Positions 23,017 to 32,925 of a DNA stretch of 35,768 nt are shown here, piece after piece. Each line of letters starts with the position of its first letter. Within the stretch, counting starts at the first letter, position 1. Position numbers and translations under genes: made by a program. Source of the DNA: Epichloe hybrida (taxonomy: Eukaryota > Ascomycota > Sordariomycetes > Hypocreales > Clavicipitaceae); contig JAFEKR010000123.1 in the NCBI GenBank assembly GCA_019022495.1, forward strand, positions 1 through 35,768, read 5' to 3'. The notes under the pieces are model-generated. The model was not told the DNA's origin, made no database searches, and saw only the letters and a program-made list of their open reading frames with translations.

Positions 23017-23640
23017 ATGGCCTCGGACAAACGCCTCAACGACCTCCTCAAATGGTCCATCGAAAACAGCGACGTCACGCGCGACGATCCCTCCGCCGCC
23101 GCCTCCAACCCGACCCAGCTCACGCCCGAGCTGATCGCGGCGCTCATGGGCGGCCCATCCGATGCCGAACTCATGAAGGCAGCCATGGACATCATCGCGG
23201 CGCCGGCGTCGGAGGCCGATCTGGAGAGCAAGCTAGTCGCCTTTGACAACTTCGAGCAGCTGATCGAGTCGCTGGACAACGCCAACAACATTGCCGACCT
23301 GGGCCTCTGGACGCCGCTGCTGGAGCAGCTCGGCCACGAGGAGCCCGAGCTGCGCAAGATGGCGGCGTGGTGCATCGGCACGGCGGTGCAGAACAACGAG
23401 AAGACGCAGGAGAGGCTGTACGCCATGGGGGGCGTGAAGCAGCTCGTGGGAATGGCGACGGCGGCGGCGGAGAAGGAGGACGTGAGGAGGAAGGCCGTGT
23501 ATGCGCTGAGCTCGGCGTGTAGGAATTATCAGCCCGCGATGGATGCGTGCGTTGAGGAGCTGCAGACGGGCAACAAGGTTGATGCGGCGGATATGGAGGC
23601 TGTGGATGTGATTATGAATGGGTTGAGGGAAAAGATTTAG
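23017..23640 (+). CDS. FES1: Hsp70 nucleotide exchange factor Fes1
   Basis: Cytosolic armadillo-fold protein that drives ADP release from Hsp70 (Ssa-type) chaperones, and so substrate release and degradation of misfolded proteins. Single exon of 207 aa, the usual size for filamentous fungi. The N-terminus [14 protein letters not shown] is the conserved Fes1/HspBP1 start. The body shows the family's repeats: [64 protein letters not shown] and a C-terminal MNGLREKI. The ATG at 23017 is the only sensible start. The first 450 coding bases are clearly more GC-rich than neighbouring genes, with many GCG/GGC codons, which suggests strong codon selection. The gene is convergent with MRPL7, 291 bases away. 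Confidence 0.95.
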   Translation: MASDKRLNDLLKWSIENSDVTRDDPSAAASNPTQLTPELIAALMGGPSDAELMKAAMDIIAAPASEADLESKLVAFDNFEQLIESLDNANNIADLGLWTPLLEQLGHEEPELRKMAAWCIGTAVQNNEKTQERLYAMGGVKQLVGMATAAAEKEDVRRKAVYALSSACRNYQPAMDACVEELQTGNKVDAADMEAVDVIMNGLREKI

Positions 23641-23931
23641 GGCGGTGTGCAAAGGCTCTGGTTTCGATTGCGCGGTAGAGTATGGTCAAAATTGGCATTG
23701 GGAAGGGAGTTTCGGGCGTTTTGGTTTTGAAGGATGTGAAAGTCGTCAACTTGGCATGAGTTGGGTGACGACGGGATCTACAAATGGTCTGCTTTGCTGA
23801 CCTCTTTTTTTTTTATGACACAAATGTTATAAACATGCCTATGCTAGATGTTCATCTTCTTCTCTTGCGCAAAATGATGATACATGCTTTTGTCTTGGGT
23901 GATCTCCTAGGGCCCGATGAACTCGGAGTTG

Positions 23932-25199
23932 TTAACGGGTAGCTTTGCCGTAGAAGGGAAAGCCAAGCGCCTGCATCAGTAAGCGACCTTGTCGGTCAGA
24001 TGTGCCAGTGGTGTGAATGAAGATGTCGCATCCGGGCATCAGCTTGGGAGGATACATCTGCACAGGACTTGATTAGTAAACCAGGCTTGGAAAGAGGAAG
24101 AAGCCCAAGGAAAGGAGGAAAGACCACAGTCTTACGTCGTAGTTGAATTCAATCTCGGGAAAGTAGGCCATCCACGCGGGCTTCATGCCAAAAGCCAGAT
24201 TGCCCGAGTCATCGCCCGTAGAGGCCTTGATGCCCGGCCAGTCCTTGATCTTAGGCAACACCAGCGTGACCAACTTGTCGACGAAGTCGTAGGCGGCACC
24301 ACCGCGCAGCGTCACTTTGGCACCGGCCTTGTCGCCCTTGCGAACGCCCCATTGAATGACGTGGTGTTTGACGGTTGTGACCTCTGGGTAAGCGCCGCTG
24401 ATGGCCTGGACGACGGCTCGCGCCACGTGCAGGTACTCTTTGTTTTGGGATGACATTGGGGCATACGAGTTGATGGTGACGGCCTCAAGCTCGGGGATGT
24501 TGTTCCAATCCACGTTTCGCTCGAGAATGCCGAGTCTTGAGGAGCCGCCGCCACGGGGACCGCGGCTCGGTCTGTTCTTATGGTAAGGCGACGAGCCGTC
24601 CCATTGTCTCAATGTTCCCTTTTGCGATTCTGGTGCTACGGTACCCGGAGGCTTGTGCTGGTACGTCATGGCCAGTAGGTCTGGGGCAATGGTGCTGTCG
24701 TAGGTGTGCTTTAATCGGGGAAAGCTAAACGGTCCCGGGACGAAGTCACGGGCGGTCGGGTCTGATGATTTCGGTGTTTGGACGGGATGCAGGGGACCAC
24801 GGTAGTATTTAGGAGGATGGTACTGGTATCTTAGGATGAAGAAAAAGTTGATTAGCTTGGGGTCTATTTTTTTTTTCCACCGAGGCAGGGGGATAGAAAG
24901 AATGGCAGCGACAACGAAAGAGGAGTGATGTCTTTCACGTACCTGTTTCCGGGAAGCTTTCGCTCCCTCGCTCCCTGCGTTCCTGTACATCTAAACTCGT
25001 CAATTGTCTTTTCATCCGGTGTAGGAGATGTAAATGTCGTTGTTGACTCCAAGTCTGCCAAATGGCTGGACGGGGGAGCTTGGGCTTTGCCTTCGGCTGT
25101 TGATGCAAATCGCCTTGCGCGTGACTGTGTGGGTTGCAAATTCAACCGCCTTTGGCCAAGGGCTCTCACCAAGCGAACACTTTCACGCACGCCAGACAT
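23932..25199 (-). CDS. MRPL7: Mitochondrial large-subunit ribosomal protein uL5m
   Basis: Component of the mitochondrial 54S subunit central protuberance, the counterpart of bacterial L5. Three exons on the minus strand: 24943-25199, 24136-24829 and 23932-24057. Junctions are phase 2 (GTACGT donor) and phase 0 (GTAAGA donor, TACTAATC branch), giving 358 aa. The first 35 residues are Arg-rich without acids apart from Glu-6, fitting a presequence (MSGVRESVRLVRALGQRR). After the fungal extension (RYQYHPPKYYRGPLHP) comes the L5 domain: PELEAVTINSYAP, then WGVRKGDKAGAKVTLRGG, the family's conserved central motif, and in the last exon GCDIFIHTTGTSD with GRLLMQALGFPF. The final exon restores this conserved C-terminus, so the read-through past 24136 is intron. 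The protein is longer than bacterial L5 (about 180 aa), as expected for Mrpl7. It is divergent from the downstream deubiquitinase gene. Confidence 0.92.
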
Positions 25200-25746
25200 G
25201 TTGCAGCTGAAGAGAGTCCTGGGAAAGTGGTTTGCTTGGAGCTCTCGTGACGGTGTGGTTGGGATAAACTATGAGCGTGGAAATTTCCAACCTGGAGGTG
25301 GCTTGAGGGGGGTCAAGCCACATGTATTCATGGAAATGCGGCGGTGCAGTCCCCGAGACGCATTGCCACTTTCGCCGGAACGCAATTCTATTAGGAGAGG
25401 CGGAGATTTGCATGTTTATCTTCTCTATTGCAGCAGAACTATAGAGATACTCTAGTCTACTCCGTCAAAGCAGCGTGGATTATTGGCCATAGTAGAGACT
25501 GTGCTCGACATTGTTACGAGCCAATGAGCCTCCACTCCTGTGGCGTCGAGATACGAAACAGTTGTGCCACCGAGTCTATTTGCGTCAAGGTACGGAGTAC
25601 ACCGCAGACAGGTGATACTTTGATAACATCTTGTGTAAGGACAGATGACGCACGCAGAAAGACGGGTCGGATGAGTCAGGCTCACCACACAGATTACGTG
25701 GCTCTGCAAGCCGGGGGACTATCTTGAATTAAGGCTACCACTATCC

Positions 25747-25828
25747 GTACTTTGTACGTACTTGATACGTGCTTTGTACGTGCTTTGTGCGTGTTTTGTA
25801 CGTATTTTGTACGGAACTTTGTACAGAG
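25747..25828 (+). repeat. Imperfect tandem repeat, TTTGTACGTGC-type units
   Basis: Seven or so units of 11-12 bases based on TTTGTACGTGC, each with TACGT, TACG, GCGT or TACA at the core, run head to tail about 640-710 bases upstream of the deubiquitinase start. The core GTAC is palindromic, so each unit reads similarly on both strands. Confidence 0.8.
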
Positions 25829-26161
25829 TTTATCTCGATCTGTGAAACCATGCGGGTGGATGAGCCATGTGCTGCTCAGCAGGGGGGATGTGGCAGACGA
25901 GGCAGAGACTCTGAGTGTTATTACATGTACACATGTATCACGGAGAGGAAGGAAGCTACCGAAACCCTGAACCACACCCCGCCTCGGCCCCTCGACCCGT
26001 CTCGAGCCCTTGGAAGGCTGGCTGGACCCCTCCGCGGTACTTCCTGTCTGGTACTCTGGCAGCTGCCGGAGCTGGACTCTGACTGCAGGGAGAAAGTCTT
26101 TTTTCAAACCACCATCCTCAAACAAGGCCGCCTCGCTTCCACCATCGTCTATATCCTCCTA

Positions 26162-26201
26162 CTCGCTGTTTCTCGCTGTTGCTCGCTGTTTCTCACTGTT
26201 T
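26162..26201 (+). repeat. Tandem 10-bp repeat CTCGCTGTTT x4
   Basis: Four copies of CTCGCTGTT(T/G), the last with CTCAC, lie in the CT-rich leader or promoter about 260 bases before the deubiquitinase start codon. Confidence 0.8.
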
Positions 26202-26460
26202 TCCCGCCCATTGCGACGTCTCTTTGCGCCAACCTGTTGTTCCCCGCCAAACCGCGCTCGATCGCTCCCACCTTGTGGTTTCTTCAACAGCGTCTTGTAT
26301 CTTTCTTCCCGCAGACTGCCATGGGCATTGCACTCCAGCTTTTGCCTCGCTAAACCTTTGCGAGGCCTAGCTTCGCTCGAGCAACCCTTGCCGACTACAC
26401 GCGGGCCTTTCCTGACAACGTTGTTACGACCCAGGCTGCAATTCGCGACACCTGTCAACC

Positions 26461-29380
26461 ATGAAGGAGTTCCCTCGCAAGTTTCTCAGCCTGCGTGATA
26501 AAAATGGTATTCATCGACGGAGTAATTCTGTCCCACCGGAGCAAAAGGACAAGGTGAGCTTACCACATGTTGTGTCGTGGGGGGGGAATGAATCGATGGA
26601 CTGGCGTGCTAAATTGCCCACAATCGGAATCAATTACTTTACGTTAATCGTTCCGTCTGCAAAACTCCACAAAATTTTATGCAAGGGAATCAATAATGCT
26701 GATTATACTCCGAATCAGGCTCGTCCACTCTCCGCGGAGACTTTCCGTGCCATTTTCAAAAAGGACGGCTCGAAACATACACTGAAATTCGATAGCGAAC
26801 AATTCGAGCCCGATCAAGTCAAGGTTCGACTGCGAAACTTCAGAGACCACTTCAATATCCATCAATCACTGCTAACGATGATGGGATGATTATAGATCGA
26901 ACAAGTTCAGCGACGACTCGAGAAAGCAGACGTTCCGAACAGCACAGTTGACTACATCAAGGATATCATGCTGAGCAACATTGGCAACGGCGACGTTGAC
27001 AAGACAGTTGACTTCATCATTTTGGAGCACAAGGCTGCTTCAGGTGTTATTGTGCCATACGATGCAAGCGTGCATATGCTCGGAGCCGAGAATCGAGGCA
27101 ATGTTACATGTTACCTCGACTCACTCCTCTTTGCTATGTTTTCCAAGCTCGATGCTTTCGAATGCATGCTCAAGTCCGATTTTCCAGCCGATGATTCCAG
27201 AACCAAATTTGCGACTCTCTTACGAATATGGGTCAACTTATTGCGATCAGGAAATCTCATACGAACGGACTTTGTGAGTTACCAGGGAAGATGACTGGCC
27301 AAAGCTAGAGCGAGCAACATTTTGACTGACTGTCGTGACAGACAAAATTAATGCAAGATAGTATGAGTGATTGTGGGTGGGCGGATGCGAAACTCCTGGA
27401 GCAACAAGATACATCGGAAGCGTTTGTTTTTCTCACAGAGACACTGCAGCTCCCTCTTCTCTCACTTCAAGTAGACTTATTCCACCATGGTAAGAAAGAC
27501 AAGGACGATCATAAAGTAGTATACGAGCGGATGTTGAATCTGGCAGTTCCTTCAGATCCAGATGGCAAAGGAATCAAGTTGGAGGATTGTCTGGAAGAGT
27601 ACTTCAACGCCAGAGTTGATGTACTAAGAGATCACGAAGAGAGCAAAAAAGGAAGCCTCGACGAGAAAGGATGGGATGACGGATCTCCATTGCCAAGTCA
27701 GACCACGATTGGACTTATTCGATCAGTGGAAGGTGCCAGCTCTTCCCTAGCCGCTCCGCCCGTTGATATAACACCATCGCAACAATATTCTGTGCAACAT
27801 CTTGAAAGAAGCTCATCTCAAGCATCTGGCTCGAGGGGTTTAGAGCAAATCAATTCTCAAGATAAGCCGCCAAAAGAGCCTGAGCCTGAGCCTAGCAATC
27901 TACCCAATATATCGAAGCGCTCAAGTGTTAGGAATAGGTCAACCAGTGTAATCCAAAGGGTGGTGGTGGATGAAAACGGGCGACCAACAGGGCCCGAGGA
28001 TAGTGTTATGACGAAGCGAGCCAAACGCCAGGGGTCGACCGTTGTCAAGGCAGTTACCATTCCTGCCTGGCAGTTCTTTCGGTTCATTCGTGAGTATTGA
28101 CTGACCTTGTGTTAGCTAAAGCCTTGTCACCAGTGTCCCATCTAACATATGTTCTTCCAGCCTGGCATGCTTTGACCACGAACGAACCTAGAAGTGACTC
28201 CGAGGTCGCCTTGAACTTTGACCAACGACCAATAGTTGGCATTTGTCTCAAACGATACGCCATGAATGAATCTGGGCAGCCACAGCGCTACAATACCTTT
28301 ATTGACATTCCCGATTGTCTGCGTCTGCCACATTTCATGCTTGCTGATGATCCCAAGTTAGATGAAGACCTCAGCGGTCTCAGCAACGAGTACAAGCTTG
28401 TGCTGCAGTCAGTCGTTTGCCATAGAGGCGACTCGCTTCAGAGTGGACACTACATTGCATTTGCGCGAGTGGCCCCCAAGTTACTGACCGGGAACCGACG
28501 GCATGACTTCGATCCCCCTCCAGATTATGAAGAGGCGCAATGGGTCAAGTTTGACGATCTTGAGACTGAAAATCGCGTTGCCTACGTGGACGACATCAAG
28601 CAGGCCCTGCGGTCAGAGATGCCGTACTTGCTCTTTTATCAGATTGTTCCCATGTTCGACATGGCACGATGTTCGATAGACGGCATGGAACCCGACCCTC
28701 CCTCATACAACGAGTCCAAGGAGAGACACAACAATGAGGATTCATCTTCCTCTGCACTTGGCCGTCTTGATGGCAATCGCGGCGAAGATCTCCAGGGCCC
28801 CGTTACGGGTCTCGGAAGCAAACCGCCAAGCATCAGACTCTCTGCAGAATTCGAACAACCACACCGCGGCAGCCTCTGGTCAATGTCACACACGGGAAGT
28901 ACCCCCACGGGCTCCCGTCGGGAAAGCATGGCCAATACCGAATCACCGGCCGTCACTCCTGGAGCTACCTCGCCCGTCATCACGCCCGTGGACGAACCAA
29001 CAGCCTCGCGGTTGTCCCGAGCCGCATCCCGTTTTGCGCTAGGTCGACAGAGCCGGCCGCAGAGCCAGCCTGGCGAGGGCCGCATCAGCTTCAGCATGAC
29101 CCGCCTAGGGGTTCTCATGAAACCAAGCCGAGAGCCGCTAGCCGAACCATCGTCCAATGGTCCACAAATATCAGCATCCAACTCTACTGATCCCCTATCC
29201 GATACATCCGGCAAAAGCCCAGACTCGCCCATCTATGGAGAGAAGCAGCTTTATTCAGCATCGCAAGGAAAAGAAAAAGAGAAGTATAGGTACCGTGGTA
29301 AGGGAAAGGAAAAGGAAAAGGCCGAGAGGCACAAGGGCGGCCAGGGTGAGCAGCCCGAGCGAGAGTGCATCCTCATGTGA
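26461..29380 (+). CDS. Ubiquitin-specific protease with C-terminal CaaX box
   Basis: Cysteine protease that removes ubiquitin from substrates. Exons 26461-26553, 26896-27273, 27342-28089 and 28161-29380 give 812 aa. An extra exon at 26719-26823 would add 35 aa. The USP fold is clear: Cys box with GNVTCYLDSLLFAMF (nucleophile Cys-103), QQDTSEAFVFL, FDQRPIVGICLKRYA, His box HRGDSLQSGHYIAFAR (His-503) and a closing PYLLFYQI. About 190 residues split the catalytic domain between the QQD box and the C-terminal lobe, including a Ser/Pro-rich stretch. The tail after residue 585 is Ser/Pro-rich, then strongly Lys/Glu/Arg-rich, and ends ECILM: Cys-aliphatic-aliphatic-Met, a farnesylation-type CaaX box. 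Family rules predict prenylation and membrane attachment; that is inference. The orthologue name is uncertain, so no symbol is given. Confidence 0.88.
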
Positions 29381-30626
29381 TTTCGAGCATCATCTTCATC
29401 ATCATCAAACTCTGAAATGCAACATTCCATCAATCAAATTTGACGGATGAATTCACAACCATAGGTGCCCATGCGTGTTGCAGGGCGATGAAAAATGCTC
29501 AGGTCACGGAGGATCCAGGGGACAAAAGACGGGAGAGTCCGTGGAAAAGTCGTGCGGCAAGCAGTGCATTGTTTCGGGTTTGAAGATACCAGGCGTTCTG
29601 TGTTGATTATCTCATGATTATCAGGCTCATCGGCCAAGAGCATGAGCATACGTGATGTTGCGATCAACAGCCGAACCTATTGATTGCTCATAGTCGCGAA
29701 ATACAAACATTGCACCGAGTCCATGTGTCGCTGTTACCGTCACCTCTACCGTGGTGCCGCACTATCGAATGTCTGGTCATTGAACCGTCTACGTGCATTC
29801 TCGTGCATCTCTATTTCACCGACACATGCTCGGCGCTACTCGAAGACGTCAAGAGATTACACAACTAACATGAACAGTATGACAACTACAATCACAGCAA
29901 TCGAGGTCCACCTGCACGAGACAGCAACGGTGTCTTTGAGGATTGGTTTCAACATGTTTCATTTGACAACTACCCATTACGTCTCACCGGCATCACGAAT
30001 CACACAGACGCTACGACGTCAAGCCTCCAAGGGCTTTAAAGAATAATATACACAATGGTTACAGACCGAATATAACCGCAATCATACATCATGTGGATCC
30101 AGGAAAAGTGAGCCTTTTTGCCCTGTTTCAACTCTTGGTTTGCCCCCTACACCGATATCTTGATCATCCTGCATGGGAGTGTGTCCCATGAGACAGAACG
30201 AAGATGCAGCATGTCTATAATGGAAAAAAAAATGAAGAGATGGAGTGACAGAGAAAACCCGAAATTGGTGCTTATCTTGTGTGCGAAACCGCAGCCGAAT
30301 CGATAGTTGAAGAAATATCGGATGACTTGTTTTCCAAAGGACGTGGCTGGGCTGTTTGATCACCGAGGTAAAATACTTTCAGGGTGGATAAAACGCAGTT
30401 CGTTTGTTGGAGCTAATAAGACAAGGGGGGGGGTGAAGAAAACACAAGGGCGCCACGGTGATAGATCTCTCCCATTGGATGTCGGTGTTGGAAAGTTACT
30501 GTAGCGGACAGGGCATCTTTTTTTCGGTTGAGCTTTTTCTTCATCTCATGGTAGGACTTGAGTCAGAGATATTGTGCAAGGGCGCCCTCATCATCTATAG
30601 GCAACGGTCCGGACCAGGCAGCCGCT
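29381..30626. other. Convergent intergenic region, deubiquitinase to TOM40
   Basis: These 1246 bases hold the 3' ends of two convergent genes. Open frames are short and unrecognised. No repeat or RNA gene was identified. Confidence 0.5.
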
Positions 30627-31851
30627 TTAAAAGGGGATGTTGGGGGGAGTCTGGGCGCCCAAAGCCTCCTGTTGGTCTTGGAGCTCCTCGGGGGCAGCTT
30701 CAATGGACACTCCCAGGCCGAGCTTGGCTTGTTGCTGTTTACGAGGCTTTGTCAGTATTCTTGTAGCTCAATAGAGGGGTATGCTTGGGATGAGAGAACG
30801 AACCGTGAAGTGGTCAATGTCGGCGGCAAAGGTCATCATAACCGGGGGTGCAACACGTTTTTCCAACAAACAGCTCAACTTGCCCTTGGAATCGACCTGG
30901 GCACGGAAAGTTGACATGCGGAAGTCATATTTGGCACCAATGGTAGTGAGACCCTCCTTCTGAAGACCACCACCCATCAAGCCGCCGGGAGAAGGAACAA
31001 GGCCGAGGCTCAGGTCAACACCAGCCTGAACCTTGTCGGAAAGTCTTCGCCAGTAGGAAGTATTCAGAGTGCCCATGGAAGTTTGCAGCTGGGCAGTGGC
31101 AATCCAATCCTCGGCCTTGTATCGAGCGCAATACGAAACAGCACATTCGGGGCCCTGGGTCAGAGCAGGTCGTTGCCAAAGGGTTTCCATGCCAAGAGCC
31201 AGTCGAGGGGTAATAGATTGCAAATAACTTCCAATATAAATGCCGGTCATACCACCTTCCAGGAAAGAAGGGTTCAGCATCTTGAGAGATGCATTGAAGT
31301 CGTCGCCGTTGTACTCGTGCTCGAACTGGGCCATGTCTTGACCACCAGGGGAAATGGACAGCTGCGATTTGGATACCAGTCTGTCGGTCCATCGTAAGTT
31401 GAATCGTCCAGACAGTGAGCCCTCGTTATCGACATTGCCTTGACAGAAGACCTTGAGGAAACTACATATTAGTCCAATCAAGATTCTCGTACCATTACTC
31501 ATAAAATTGTGCGTCTATTAAGAAGTAAAGCACGGTGCATACCTTGCCGGTTCCGAACATGGCTGCGAACGTGTAGGGATTGATACGCTCGCCCAAAGCA
31601 AACTGGTGAGAGACTTGGAAGAGGGGAGCCATGCTGAAAATCTTGGTCAGGTCGGCACGGATTCCGGTGAACATGTAGTTGTTGAGGAGGACATCGCGCT
31701 GAACCTCCTTGGCCAAGTTCTCCATGTTTCCGGGGTTGTACAGCCCGAGCTTCGCTCTGCGCTCAGAGAAGGAATTGATCGCATCGCCAACGGCAGCGGC
31801 AATTGGGTTGGAAAGAAGAAGAGATCGTATCGATTCTATTTGAGCAGCCAT
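30627..31851 (-). CDS. TOM40: Mitochondrial import pore Tom40
   Basis: Beta-barrel of the mitochondrial outer membrane and channel of the TOM complex. Three exons on the minus strand: 31543-31851, 30804-31451 and 30627-30734, all joined at phase 0, give 354 aa, typical for fungi. Recognisable segments are [23 protein letters not shown], then [63 protein letters not shown] and KLSCLLEKR. The last exon supplies the final strand with a beta-signal-like [10 protein letters not shown] for SAM-mediated insertion, then an acidic Gln-rich tail ending NIPF. The first intron has an early TAG before the real CAAG acceptor; only the latter keeps the frame. The last intron uses the rarer donor GTTCGT. An in-frame ATG 48 bases upstream would add 16 residues, but I prefer 31851 because it matches the usual short N-terminus. 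Confidence 0.94.
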
Positions 31852-32925
31852 GGTGATGGAGTGTATGGCTCGAGTCGACTCGGCCTCGAATATAGTCAAA
31901 ATTGGTGAGGCGTCGGTACAAGGAAAGGAGATATTGGTAAGGAAACAAAATTCAGATGAAACAACCAGCAGCAGGAGCGTCCGCTATGGCGATGGAGAAA
32001 GAGCAATTTGCAAGGCTTTGGCGAGGCCTTTGAGATGGGCAAATTGACTCTGGGTTGGAGTGCCAGGTAACGCGATGACGGGCTGCGCTGGCGTTGAGGG
32101 AGTATGGAGTTTATGGAGTTGGAGAATAATTTTCATCAGCCCCCTGCTCAGTCAAGTGTCAGTGTCGGAGCTGGCCAAGTTCCGCTTGCTGGTGCTGGTT
32201 GGGGGTGCTGGTTGTGGGTGATGTGATGCCCCCACCCACAATTGGCCAGTTTGTCCTGCTGTGTCCGACGGAGAGCCCGATGTTCCGACCCGGCCAATCT
32301 GCCGCCGAATCTTAACCGTCAGTCGTGGCGGTCCAGTCGGTACTTGCTACAGGGATTTTGCAAGCTGTTGCAGGTTCAACGGAGGTACACTAGACCTTAG
32401 CTTGCTTGGTCGACTCGATTGACCTGGTCGTGATTTGTTGCTACCCTGCAGATAAGAAGGGCGGGGCACAGGTCAGTTTGGCTTTGAATCGAGCCTCGGA
32501 GGTGCTCTTCTATCTTCGAGTCCAACTTGTTGCATGTCCGAGATCTTTGGTGTGACGCTCTCGTCAGTTAAGCATGGACGCTCGCCTCCCAAAAGCTCTT
32601 CTTGTCCGACAGTACCCGTTATCTGAAGCTGAGCCATCCATGCCCCTCCAACTCGTCGCATTATCACCAAGTCCTCGTGTCCATTCACAGTGACTTCTGG
32701 GAGAAGCGGCAGTTAGTCGAACCTTGAATACATAAGCACATCCACGTCAGCTCTAGAACCCCGCCACAAACATCTTTGAAAGAAGTGACCATTATCTTCC
32801 GTCCGTCCATTCGCGGGCCTCTCACGAGAGAGTGCTCAACAGACGGTCAAGGGATCAATCAAAATTGGATGTCGACGCCAAGCCACCCCGCCTAATCGGT
32901 TTGAAATCCCCAGACACCACTCGCT
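31852..32925. promoter_or_regulatory. Divergent promoter region between TOM40 and the PFK-2 gene
   Basis: These 1074 bases separate two divergent genes and contain short GGTGCTGGTTG repeats near 32190-32215. Open frames here are short and unrecognised. Confidence 0.5.

Larger units (their letters stand above)
25200..26460. promoter_or_regulatory. Divergent promoter region between MRPL7 and the deubiquitinase
   Basis: These 1261 bases separate two divergent start codons. They contain two short tandem repeats (25747-25828 and 26162-26201). Near the deubiquitinase the sequence is CT-rich, as expected for its leader. No gene was recognised. Confidence 0.55.

Noticed and set aside
23233..23652. 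139-codon minus-strand frame across FES1
   Set aside because: Antisense shadow. His/Arg-rich composition results from the GC-rich FES1 codons.
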